From: Liolophura sinensis
Lineage: Eukaryota; Mollusca; Polyplacophora; Chitonida; Chitonidae
Length of the DNA: 64,000 bases
Direction: 5' to 3'
Assembly: GCF_032854445.1 (NCBI RefSeq)
Contig: NC_088299.1
Span: 18,903,608-18,967,607, forward strand
In this document: positions 20,936-32,187 of the stretch, piece by piece
Layout of the letters: each line of letters starts with the position of its first letter
Numbering within the stretch: the stretch's first letter is position 1
Notes under the pieces: model-generated
Told to the model about the DNA's origin: nothing
The model's database searches: none
The model's input: the letters and a program-made list of their open reading frames with translations, nothing else
Program-made: the position numbers and the translations under genes

Positions 20936-21454
20936 ACATCTTATTCCGTGTTGATGCTCAGTGCCGTGTGGCATAACCTGCTAAGGTAGTTGATGTGTCT
21001 TAGGCTGTGTTAGTTTTCTTGTTTGTTTGTTTGTTTAGGGATCAGATAAGGGGTCAGATATTAGTGGCTATGTTACCTACACATGTAGATACAGCTGTGC
21101 AAGCATTGTACATAAAAAAGATGAAATTCATATATGCATTTGGTGATGTCCATTTTCCCACATTATCCCTGAAGACCAGTGATGTTCCAGCTTACGCTGT
21201 GTGTGTGTGACTGAGAATTTCTCAGTGGTGTGGATTGTGTGGCAGACAAATGCCTGTGGTGCATCTTAATGACACACATATGAGTGTGAGGAAATTGGAC
21301 TATATTTTATACCCTTTTAGGCCAGACGAGGACATATTTTAATAATGAAATGAAGTAAGATGTTATCATTATATTCATTTAATAAATGATGTACTATCAG
21401 TACTGTTGTGTAAGAGATTTAAGATAATATATGTAGTGTATGCAGATAATGTGG

Positions 21455-22682
21455 ATGGTGTATGTGTTAAAAAAGGAGCATTGTGCCTGGTAGATGGTGT
21501 ATGTGTTAAAAATGGAACATTGTGCCTGGTAGATGGTGCATGTGTTAAAAATGGAACATTGTGCCTGGTAGATGGTGTTTGTGTTAAAAATGGAATGTGT
21601 TAAAAAAGGGACATTATGCCTGGTAGATGGTGTATGTGTTAAAGAAGGAACATTGTGCCTGGTAGATGGTGTATGTGTTAAAGAAGGAACATTGTGCCTG
21701 GTAGATGGTGTATGTGTTAAAAAAGGAACATTGTGCCTGGTAGATGGTGTATGTGTTAAAGAAGGAACATTGTGCCTGGTAGATGGTGTATGTGTTAAAA
21801 GTGGAACATTGTGCCTGGTAGATGGTGTTTGTGTTAAAAAAGGGACATTGTGCCTGGTAGATGGTGTTTGTGTTGAAAAAGGAACATTGTGCCTGGTAGA
21901 TGGTGTATGTGTTAAAGAAAGGGACACTCTGCCTGGTATTTATTTATTTATTTGATTAGTGTTTTACGCCGTACTCAAGAATATTTCACTTATACGACGG
22001 CGGCCAACATTATGGTGGGAGGAAATAATGTTAAAAAAGGAACATTCTGCCTGGTAGATGGTGTATGTGTTAAAAAAGGAACATTGTGCCTGGTAGATGG
22101 TGCATGTGTTAAAAATGGAACATTGTGCCTGGTAGATGGTGTATGTGTTAAAAATGGAACATTGTGCCTGGTAGATGGTGTATGTGTTAAAAAAGGAACA
22201 TTGTGCCTGGTAGATGGTGTATGTGTTAAAAATGGAACATTGTGCCTGGTAGATGGTGTATGTGTTAAAAATGGAACATTCTGCCTGGTAGATGGTGTAT
22301 GTGTTAAAAAAGGAACATTGTGCCTGGTAGATGGTGTATGTGTTAAAAATGGAACATTGTGCCTGGTAGATGGTGTATGTATTAAAAATGGAACATTGTG
22401 CCTGGTAGATGGTGCATGTGTTAAAAAAGGAACATTGTGCCTGGTAGATGGTGTATGTGTTAAAAATGGAACATTGTGCCTGGTAGATGGTGTATGTGTT
22501 AAAAAAGGAACATTCTGCCTGGTAGATGGTGTATGTGTTAAAAATGGAACATTGTGCCTGGTAGATGGTGTATGTATTAAAAATGGAACATTGTGCCTGG
22601 TAGATGGTGCATGTGTTAAAAAAGGAACATTGTGCCTGGTAGATGGTGTTTGTGTTAAAAAAGGAACATTCTGCCTGGTAGA
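21455..22682 (+). repeat. 39-bp minisatellite, about 29 copies, split by a SINE fragment
   Basis: Unit GGAACATTGTGCCTGGTAGA plus TGGTGTATGTGTTAAAAAT. The period of exactly 13 codons keeps one frame open as a repeated CLVDGVCVKNGTL motif (up to 293 codons at 21952-22833), with another long frame on the minus strand (21964-22761). Copies differ at a few positions (AAAAAT/AAAAAA/AAAGAA, TTGTG/TTCTG, TATG/TTTG/CATG). A SINE fragment at 21936-22026 interrupts it, and the array continues afterwards. Confidence 0.95.
21936..22026 (-). repeat. SINE 3' fragment inserted in the 39-bp array
   Basis: TTTATTTATTTATTTGATTA, GTGTTTTACGCCGTACTCAA, GAATATTTCACTTATACGAC and GGCGGCCAACATTATGGTGG read as the reverse complement of the SINE 3' domain. 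It lies between array units, so it inserted after the array had formed or was amplified around. Confidence 0.88.
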
Positions 22683-23450
22683 CGTGGGACTGTTTGTTTT
22701 GTATATAATGTGTAAAATATCTGTAACTTTCAGCTATATACTTAAAGAAAAGATGTACCATATTTATTATGGTGAATTCCTTTTCATTTTCATATTTATT
22801 AACACAAGAATTACATTATACACATGTACATAGTCCCTCTGTTTTATACATGTACAATCTTTTGTGTTTTTTATTTCAACATCTCGGATATTTTTTCTAG
22901 GTTCCGTTAATGATTTTCATTGAATTTTTCTTAAATGTGTTGGTGCAAAATAAAGTGGTATGTATAACTGTGGAATGTTACCATCTGTGTGATGTGTTAA
23001 TTTGATAGTGAAGTAGTGACACCATTCTCACAACTGGTGACACACGGGATGGACATAATGTCCTGCTCTCTTCTGCCAGAATGAAACCTGACCATTGACT
23101 GCTTGATCAGGCTTTAAGCCTACAATTTGCCTAACCAATTCAGGTTCTTCTTTAGGGCTTTTTACATAAATTTTCCTCCTTAAAAGACTCCAACTTTGAG
23201 TCTGAAAATACTGGCTGCAAGATGTCCAGAATATTTCATCTAACTCCCAGTATAGTACACCTGAGCGGAATGGCAATATAAAAAGACTATTGTAAGATGC
23301 ATGACTAGGGCATACACAAGAAACTGGGCCGCCGGGGGTGGGGTATGTTGCGGGGGCGTGTTTGGAAGAGAAAACCGTGCGCTGGCCGAGGCAAACAATC
23401 CACAACTTCTGTCAAAAACCAACCCGGACCAGCAAAGAGTGATATGTCAC
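22683..23450. other. Spacer with possible distal polyadenylation signal
   Basis: Mostly unique AT-rich sequence. AATAAA at 22949-22954 is followed by GTGGTATGTATAACTGTGG, a plausible GU-rich downstream element on the plus strand. A GC-rich patch at 23330-23360 has no recognisable function. Confidence 0.4.
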
Positions 23451-23454
23451 CTAT

Positions 23455-23591
23455 GAACATGTACGTGGGAAGGTCTGGCAGCAACCTGTGGATGGTCATA
23501 GGTTCCCATTGAGCTCTGCTCGGTTTCCTCCCACTCGTATAAGTGAAATATTCTTGAGTACAGCATAAAAGACCAATCAAATAAATAAATG
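23455..23591 (+). repeat. SINE copy (3' part, AAATAAATAAA tail)
   Basis: TACGTGGGAAGGTCTGGCAG, CAACCTGTGGATGGTC, AAGTGAAATATTCTTGAGTA and CAATCAAATAAATAAATG match the copy at 33258-33501 without its tRNA-like head. Confidence 0.88.
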
Positions 23592-23711
23592 TATGTGGGC
23601 AGTCCACACCTTCCGTTTTCTACAGGACTTCCTGTTTTTCAGGATTTAGTGATTTGAGAAGAGGTGAAAATCTCCCGATGTTATATGACATGCAACTACA
23701 TGTACATGGAG

Positions 23712-24490
23712 TGTCCAGCCCGCCTTTGGTTGTCATCAGGACTACCTCTGAGCTGCAGAGTACAAGACGGCCAGTGCCAGCCTTCCTTTGGTTGTCATCA
23801 GGACTACCTCTGAGCCGCAGAGTACAAGACGGCCAGTGCCAGCCTTCCTTTGGTTGTCATCAGGACTACCTCTGAGCCGCAGAGTACAAGACGGCCAGTG
23901 CCAGCCTTCCTTTGGTTGTCATCAGGACTACCTCTGAGCCGCAGAGTACAAGATGGCCAGTGCCAGCCTTCCTTTGGTTGTCATTAGGACTACCTCTGAG
24001 CCGCAGAGTACAAGACGGCCAGTGCCAGCCCGCCTTTGGTTGTCATTAGGACTACCTCTGAGCCGCAGAGTACAAGACGGACAGTGCCAGCCTGCCTTTG
24101 GTTGTCATCAGGACTACCTCTGAGCCGCAGAGTACAAGACGGCCTGTGCCAGCCCGCCTTTGGTTGTCATGAGGACTACCTCTGAGCCGCAGAGTACAAG
24201 ACAGCCGGTGCCAGCCTGCCTTTGGTTGTCATCAGGACTACCTCTGAGCCGCAGAGTACAAGACGGCCAGTGCCAGCCTTCCTTTGGTTGTCATCAGGAC
24301 TACCTCTGAGCCGCAGAGTACAAGACGGCCAGTGCCAGCCCGCCTTTGGTTGTCATCAGGACTACCTCTGAGCCGCAGAGTACAAGACGGACAGTGCCAA
24401 CCTGCCTTTGGTTGTCATTAGGACTACCTCTGAGCCACAGAGTACAAGACGGCCAGTGCCAGCGTTCCTTTAGTTGTCATTAGGACTACC
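23712..24490 (+). repeat. 62-bp minisatellite, about 12 copies
   Basis: Unit GCCTTTGGTTGTCATCAGGA, CTACCTCTGAGCCGCAGAGT, ACAAGACGGCCAGTGCCA. It is more GC-rich than the surroundings. Copies vary CATCAGG/CATTAGG and CCTTCC/CCCGCC. Confidence 0.95.
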
Positions 24491-24606
24491 TGGTCTGCCT
24501 TCTTGGCCAGGGCCATGTAGATGGTCTGCCTACTTGGCCAGGGCTATGTAGATGTTCTGCCTTCTTGGCCAGGGCTATGTAGATGGTCTGCCTACTTGGC
24601 CAGCTG
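24490..24606 (+). repeat. 31-bp minisatellite, about 4 copies
   Basis: Unit TGGTCTGCCTACTTGGCCAG plus GGCTATGTAGA, starting directly where the 62-bp array ends. Confidence 0.9.
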
Positions 24607-24697
24607 AGGGAGCCCTTAGCAAATACATACACTTACATCACACATGTGAACACTTGTGGTGTAGATTCATGTACGCATGATCAAAGCACAAGCACTC

Positions 24698-25040
24698 AAT
24701 TCTGGATTTGGCAGAGCATCCGCTTTGTGGGCAGTGGTCCCAGGGTCAATCCTGGGTTGAATTGGGTCACACCTAAAACCTTGAAAGAGGAAGTTGTAAC
24801 TTCCTCACTTGGCTTTCAGCACTAAGGGGATAGTGCAACGACTGGGTGACCCGTATCAGTGTAATGGCTCGGGTGGGGGCGGCTTACTTGCCTTCAGTAA
24901 GTCGTCTCAGTGAAGCACCACTGGGTAAAAGAACCGTGGAAATCCGTTCTGCAACAAGGGGGCTCCCTACATACACTCTGTGAACTGAAAAATTGTTAAG
25001 TACAACGTTAAACCCCAAGCATTCACTCACTCACTCAATT
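24698..25040 (+). repeat. SINE-like dispersed repeat B, copy 2
   Basis: Begins with GGCAGAGCATCCGCTTTGTG and GGTCCCAGGGTCAATCC, resembling tRNA-type promoter boxes. It ends with ACTGAAAAATTGTTAAGTAC, AACGTTAAACCCCAAGC and a TCACTCACTCACTC tail. The tail and part of the body match 5070-5440. Confidence 0.75.
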
Positions 25041-27162
25041 CCAGTGTTTGCTGGTGGGGACGCTCTCATATACTGTCAACAGGTATGTCAGGTTCACGTT
25101 TACATACCTGTCAAAGGAAGGTGGGCATGTGTCACCATTCTTTTTTCCCCACCCATCAACTTGATGCACTAGCTGTCATGTGTTTAAAGCAGGAAACTAT
25201 TGAGAACAGCATTAAGCACCGATCAAGTAAATGAATACACAAAACAAAAATGTCAATACACTGAACAAACTTTTCTGTGGAAACAAAATTTATTGGCATT
25301 GTAATAAAGATAAGCAATTCATTCACCCATCATAAAAACACACAAAAAAGGAGCAGCACCTTTGTATATAGAGTTGATCATTCTTACGATTTCATTGTTT
25401 CAATACATTTGGACATGTTCTTGGCAAAACCATTGAACTGGTTTTCCACAAATGGCAGGAGGAAATTTGCATAGAAACTGTTAACTGTTTTACCCAATGT
25501 CTTATGCTACATGTATTTCTTTGGTAGAAGTAAATGAGATACTGTACAATGAGGCTGCTCTGAATGCCTAAAGCCAGTACCTTGTCACTGTCTGTCATCC
25601 GCAAACACAAAGACATCTTCACAACAGTTACATGATCTGATAAACAGCTTAGATTTGACAGCTAACTCAAGTCAATTAATCCTAAAATGCACTTGTTCAT
25701 AATTACATGCCAGTACTTCTTCAAAAGACACCATTGTGTAAAACTACATGTACAATATTCTAAATTATTAACAATTTGGGTATTTCAGATCAGAGCACGG
25801 ACCAATTCTGAAGCAACAGCACATGATCTGCATGTATGCCTACATGTAACTTGTAACTCGTTAGAAAGCACTACTGATATTAAAAACCAATTGTCAGACA
25901 TACATAGTCCCCTACATCTGCCTTTTTTATGCACTACCTAAAATAATGAATGGTTTGTGAAGCAGCAGTTTCTGCATGGCTGAAAGCAGCGATTGTCTGC
26001 AGCTGCAGATGTATAAAGTTCTCAATCTGTCTGATTAGGTTGTACATCAGATTTGGCTGCATGATTAGTATGTGCCAATATTCTTAATTAATTTCACACA
26101 CGAGGAAAAGAAAAGTAAAACATATATGGAAAAAAAAAACACGTATTCAGTTTACAGCTCGATTTCAACTGGATGAAATAACCATAGCTCAGAATTATGA
26201 ACAAGTAGTCATTCCAGTAGAATAGGAATTCATCATAACAAAGTTACAGCTTATGTACCTTGTTCTTACAAAGACCTTAGAGATAAAGCCGTTCACAGAA
26301 TTCTGTGGTTGTGACATTCAGTTGAAGTTAGCCTTTATAACGTGTAACTGAACTAAACACGTGAGTGGGACGATGATTGGACATTATCTACAAGTCATTA
26401 ATTCCTTACATCCATGAAAATATAAATATAGAAATTCATTAATCTAATACCATACTGGCCAAGAGAGTAGACAGAGACAAGGCATTAATTTACCCGTCTA
26501 TACACATATGTACAGACCATAAAACTATCATGTATTTACAACAAAACCTTTGTACCGAAGTCCTTCACAGTCAACAACTAAATACATGCATCTAAAATAA
26601 ATTTAGTCATGTTTTTACATAATGCCAAGTCTTCAGGTGTAGAATTAAAAAACAGATTTAATTAATAAATTCTGCTGACTAAAAAATAAAATAAAATAAA
26701 ATATAACAATGTTGGGGCCTACATGTGGAACAATGTAAAAACACGGACAAGCAGAATCCAGGCCGTGAGGTCTGGGCTCACTTTCAAAAACACATCCTAG
26801 ATGAATTTCTAAACATCCCTATCTTGTAAATCACATCTGCTAATTATTTCCGAAAAAAAAAACAAAAAAAAAACATACCGGAAAACTTAACCACTGGATA
26901 AAAAAAGAGAAAAGGATTTAAAAATATTTAGAATGTGGGCATAGAAAGAACACATCTATCTGTACATATTAATATAATCTACATCACATGCTTACATGTC
27001 AGGTTGTTCAGTAATATGTCCCATGATTCAAAGATAGGAAATACTGAAGCATTGCACACACAAGTAACCATGGTAACATGATTTCATGGTGATTTCATAA
27101 GGTTGTTTACGTGTACTTGTTTCTTAAAATCCAAAGAACGGGGGCAGACTCCCCTAAAATGG

Positions 27163-27226
27163 TGGTTCACATGGTTGTTCACATGGTTGTTCACACAGTT
27201 GTTCACATGGTTGTTCACATGGCTGA
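27163..27226 (+). repeat. 15-bp repeat, about 4-5 copies
   Basis: GTTCACATGGTTGTTCACAT repeats with a 15-bp period, within the putative EEPD1 3' UTR. Confidence 0.8.
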
Positions 27227-27399
27227 TGTGCTTGTATAATGAAAAAATAATATGTAAACACCTGTAAAATTATAAAACATATTAAAATATTTTATTTTAG
27301 CTATTCCACACCTGACTTCCTATAGTGACAAGACACATCAAAAAGCAGCAACCTGAGGGAAACTTCATAAGACAAAAGCAGCTCAACAAGTTGAGGTAT

Positions 27400-27486
27400 G
27401 TCTGCCTGTCTGTTTGTCTGCCTGCCTGAGTATCTGTCTGTCTCTCTGTCTGTCTGTCTGCATGCCTGCCTGCCTGCCTGCCTGAG
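27400..27486 (+). repeat. CTGT/CTGC tetranucleotide microsatellite
   Basis: Impure run of CTGTCTGTCTGCCTGCCTGC type repeats. Confidence 0.9.
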
Positions 27487-28189
27487 TGTAAGACCGAATC
27501 AACTTCTTGCAGAATGCCACAGCAAATGTGTGCTTGTTTTACATTGTTAAGCCAAAAATCAGACAAAAAAAGTCTTTGGTTCAGACATTCACTGTCACTA
27601 ATTTGTGTTGACATTATGGCTTGTTGGGTGTCCACAATTTTAATTCCAAAGCTCCCCAAATAAGCATTTAAGCTTAAGATAAAATTCTGAATGAAGTAAA
27701 ATATTTTCTCTCTGAATTTATATTGGCATAAAATTGAAGTTAGGGATATCTATATCCAGTTGAGAACTGACACTTAAGCACACTTTTACAACTTTGAAGT
27801 ATTTTGAAACATTTTCTAAGGTACAAATATCGAACTTTAAAAAAATTCAAATTAAAAAAAAAGTTAAGATGGAATGAAACATGTCAAACAACATTTGAGC
27901 TACAAAGCATAACAATACAATGATAAAGCAATACCTACATAAATTTATATACACAATATTAGAGTAATATACACAAAGGGTGGGTTGCAAAGTGTATTAT
28001 AATGTGCAATAAGGCAAAAGTTGAGCAAATCATACCCCACTAAATAAAGCGCTTGTGAAAGACTGGAGAACAGTGACACTTTATAGAGAGAGTTCTACAC
28101 AGACAAATTGTTAAAGCCATTGTCATTCGTTCTATACAGACATGGTGTTATGATACAACCACTGCTTTAGTCTAAATAGACATGGCATT

Positions 28190-28510
28190 CTATAAAGACG
28201 AGGTGTTAATTCATAATCACTCATCCATTCCAGAGACATGGTGTTAAGCCATAATCATTCATCCATTCCAGAGACATGGTGTTAAGCCAAAATCATTCAT
28301 CCATTCCAGAGATATGGTGTTAAGCCAAAATCATTCATCCATTCCAGAGACATGGTGTTAAGCCATAATCATTCATCCATTCCGGAGACATGGTGTTAAG
28401 CCAAAATCATTCATCCATTCCAGAGACATGGTGTTAAGCCATAATCATTCATCCATTCCTCGCCACGATATGGCTGATATATTGCCGATGTGGTGTTAAG
28501 CCATAATCAT
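28190..28510 (+). repeat. 38-bp minisatellite, about 7 copies
   Basis: Unit CATCCATTCCAGAGACATGG plus TGTTAAGCCATAATCATT. The last unit is interrupted by CTCGCCACGATATGGCTGAT. Located in the putative 3' UTR. Confidence 0.9.
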
Positions 28511-29104
28511 TCATTCATTCATCCATTCCACAGACAGCTTACCTCTGCTAAATAACCATGTCCAACTGGACACTCACACAATTAAATGTCAAAGCCATTA
28601 TTAACATAAAATGGCTTCAATCCAGTCACTCGTAATTTCTTTGGGGTTCAACATCACTTAAAATATTTATTCTGAAGACTAATAACGAAAGTGTCTGCTA
28701 GTAATCGGCCCCAATGTCAACATATGTATAGTGCTGTCTGACTGCAACACTATGCTGATGACACCAGATTTCATAGCTTAATTCACAGTATACAGACACT
28801 GGGCCGATTTGTGCTAGGTCTATTCCCTTAAACTGAGCCTCGTAGGAAGATAACAATGAAGTCTAAACCATCAATATGACAATGAAATTGTCTATCTAAA
28901 TTCAAAATGATCTAAGTGTTGAAATTTACATACGACACAGCTTTTTCTACACGCTTAAGGCAATGAAGTTTACTTATAATCATAAAAAGAAAATGAAAGC
29001 TATTTGGGCTGGGATCTGTCAGAAAATTACCCACTACTGTAAGTTAGTAATGCCTCTTCTGAGACTTTTATTGATCTCAAATAGATGTTTAGATGTTTGT
29101 TTGG

Positions 29105-29245
29105 AAGGATATGATATTCTAAGGGAAAAATCTAAGTTATAGCACCAGAAGTGACATTCCACAACAATTTGTTCTCTTTAAAAATGCACATTTTTGGGCA
29201 AAATGTTTAGGTCATTTACTGTTGTTAGTCTCAAATCAGTATAAA
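29105..29245 (+). repeat. Dispersed repeat C, copy 2
   Basis: TAGCACCAGAAGTGACATTC is shared with 47380, and GCACATTTTTGGGCAAAATG with TTTAGGTCATTTACTG is related to 39635-39665 and to the minus strand at 13140-13215. Degenerate. Confidence 0.45.
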
Positions 29246-30472
29246 CTATAGAGACAGCTTAAAGCTGAGGTAAATGTGAGTGTTGAGCCTAATGTCAAAC
29301 AGTGCCATAGAGTCCTGAGTATGGGTTAACACAGGTGTGGATTACATCAGACATGTTCATGTAGTATCCAGGACCAACTTCACTAAGTCATCTTTGACCC
29401 AAGTCAGGATATAAAACAAGATTTAAATGCTCATGTGTGGCAGCAAGTAAATATAATAATTCTTAAAACTTAGTTGAGGCAAACACATTCTTTGAGCTTT
29501 TGGTATCATGACAATCTCATTGTAAATTTTAAACTTTAAATCATTACCTTGAGCTATGATTCTCTGTAACTGATCACATGCTACATAATACACAGGCATT
29601 TCAACCTTGCTCAGTGGTCCACACCATGTCTGTTGTCCATAAAGATACCGGTAGCTAAGTTGAAAAGGACAGCTCTAATATATGAATTCTAAAAAATTGT
29701 TACAGTACCCCAAAAGAGAAGAAACATACAGCACCCTCATCACACATCTTACCTCCTACCGAACACTGACAATCTAGGAAATTGTCAACTAAACTGTATA
29801 CCACAGGTAGGTGAAGTCAGCATGTTATACTGAACTTATACAGATTAGAAAACAACATGTTAGTCTCAGTAATTAGTCTGAAGATCAGTGCTCATTGCCC
29901 TTTTTTAAGTCAGCTGACTAGATACCCTTTTTTTCTCCAGTAACACCCAGCAGTTGTTAATGACACTAATCAACAGGCAGGTCAAATAAAGCGAAAATAA
30001 AATTAAACTGCTTGACGACTCTTACATGTACATATAGTATTTTCTGAAACCGTCAGTAAAATAAAATTACAATAACCTGTAAAAAGTACATATCTATCCG
30101 TACACTTTAAACCAATGACTGAGCCATGTTTTAGTCGTTCACAGGTGGAGAAGACAATACAACAACAACAAGGGATAACGAATGAACTGCACTGAAACAG
30201 TTAACCTGAGCTTGTCCAAATGCAGAAATAATAGTGGAAGCTCAAAAACAGTGTTATAAAGTTTACATTTGTAAAAAAAAAAAGAAGAAAGAAAAAATCA
30301 TGAAGCACTGATGATGGTGAATATCAAATCTGCACAACAGCACCGAACTCATCTCTGTTCACAGTGAATTCTGATTTTCTGTTAACAACTGGGTATCTTT
30401 AATTACTGTGCAATGGTGATTCAGGTCTAAGGTGGACTGATGATTGTTCTCTTGTAATACAGGAGTCCTACA

Positions 30473-30832
30473 GTGCCCATGACTCAGCCATTTCAGAAAT
30501 ACAACATTACAGGTTTGCCCATGACTCAGCCATTTCAGAAATACAACATTACAGGTTTGCCCATGACTCAGCCATTTCAGAAATACAACATTACAGGTTT
30601 GCCCATGACTCAGCCATTTCAGAAATACAACATTACAGGTTTGCCCATGACTCAGCCATTTCAGAAATACAACATTACAGGTTTGCCCATGACTCAGCCA
30701 TTTCAGAAATACAACATTAGAGGTTCGCCCATGACTCAGCCATTTCAGAAATACAACATTACAGGTTTGCCCATGACTCAGCCATTTCAGAAATACAACA
30801 TTACAGGTTTGCCCATGACTCAGCCATTATGA
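30473..30832 (+). repeat. 42-bp minisatellite carrying nine TGACTCA (AP-1-type) sites
   Basis: Unit CCCATGACTCAGCCATTTCA plus GAAATACAACATTACAGGTTTG, almost invariant. Each unit carries the palindromic heptamer TGACTCA, the consensus AP-1/TRE site, at a fixed 42-bp spacing (about four helical turns). The period is divisible by three, giving a spurious 119-codon frame. Lies in the putative EEPD1 3' UTR. Confidence 0.95.
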
Positions 30833-32005
30833 AGGCACAGATGAACAATAGACCAAACAACTTTGGCCTGACTTACCTCAGCCTGGTAATACTCTCCGTT
30901 ATGATAGAATATTTAAAGGTGGATGCTACTTCCAGTGAACAAATGCTATATGTGTACTGACTGTCTTTGATGCGGAGACTCAACTCAGAGACCAATCAGT
31001 TCAAGGCATCAAGTTTTATGGCATAGGAAACATTTTTGATTGAGTGAGAAATGAGATGGATAACAAAAAAAAAAAAAATCAAGACAACCCATGTTCTTCT
31101 GGACTTGACTGACACTCTTCAAAAACTGGGTCAGTGCTGATGTAACCCCGGGTTTAACTTAAACCCCTTACTAAACTCAACCCTACCTTATCTGAGCTAA
31201 TAAGGTTTGTCATATATTGCTTCTGAAGTCACCGATTAGAACTTTGGACATCAAAACATTTTGTATTTTACCCTAACACAAAGTCTAAATCATGGTTCAG
31301 CATCACAATTTAACTTGGTGACCCTTACACATACACATATACAAAGATATAACCCTGGATAAGTCCTACACGTATTTCAAGCTTAAAGTTGACCCTCTAT
31401 TAAACAACTAGGACCTGGTGCGTTGTGGAGTTGTCTACCCTTTACAGATAACAACAGATACAGCCCTACATAATTGAAATACACAGTTATGTTTTCCACT
31501 GTTACCTCCAGTGGTATACTGTTCAGACAGCTAAGTGCAGAGTGCATGTATGTGCTAAAACCTGGTAAAACAATGCAATGTTTCAGGTCTAGTCAGAGAT
31601 ACAGTGTAGAGCCTCCTAAAGAAGAAGTTAATGTATATGTCATACCATACACTGTAACTACTTTCTTATTTAATTCCTTTGGTTGTTGTTTTATGCTACA
31701 GTCATGGATTTTTCTCTTTTTAAAAATTACGGTCTATAAAAGATATAGTTTATAATAGTTCAACATTCTAGCAGTGTTACATGTATTTGCTGTGTATTTC
31801 TTCATGTGTAGCTTTCCAAACGACTTACATTTCATTAAAGAAAATCCCTTAAAATGCCTTGTATCTTTACAACAATGGTCTGAAATCTTTCTTGAGAATT
31901 TCAGGACATTTTCATATCTGATTAAAATTAAAAAAAACTTATCACAATCTCAGGCGCAGACACAGTTCTCACGAAATCCTCGAACTATTATCTGGCCTTG
32001 GGTAT

Positions 32006-32187
32006 TCAGTCATCTCCTGTAAAGAAGGTAATTTTGTCAGCACCTGCAGAGAGGTCACCTCGGTCTAAATCTTGGCTGGAGTAAAGCTCAGTCCACACAG
32101 GGCAATGGTCACTGACCACCCCGCCCCACTTCCACCCGTCTGGGATCCAGGGGCTGTGGAGACCATCTCTTATTACACCACCCTCCC
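32006..32187 (-). CDS. EEPD1: EEPD1-like exon 8 (C-terminus)
   Basis: Acceptor GTTTCAG, stop TGA at 32008-32006. Encodes (G)EGGVIRDGLHSPWIPDGWK, WGGVVSDHCPVWTELYSSQD, then an acidic tail ending FFTGDD. NPWIPDNWSWGGVASEHCPV is the human equivalent. SDH carries the expected catalytic His and its partner Asp. Confidence 0.94.

Larger units (their letters stand above)
25265..32005 (-). other. EEPD1: Putative very long 3' UTR of the EEPD1-like gene
   Basis: Runs from the EEPD1 stop codon down to an AATAAA on the minus strand (25289-25294), which is followed by a GU/U-rich tract (TGTATTGACATTTTTGTTTT). The 6.7 kb has no coding segment or full SINE copy and few tandem arrays. It is AT-rich, unlike the array-filled sequence on either side. 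That contrast suggests one transcribed, constrained unit, but no transcript evidence is available. Other minus-strand AATAAA sites occur, so shorter isoforms are possible. Confidence 0.45.

Noticed and set aside
21952..22833. 293-codon frame as a repeat-protein gene
   Set aside because: It is a 39-bp minisatellite with a period divisible by three, crosses a SINE fragment, is open on the other strand too, and has no splice or family evidence. Kept only as a finding.
23028..23607. Minus-strand frames of 100-125 codons
   Set aside because: They run through a SINE copy and unique AT-rich sequence, with no recognised domain or splice support.
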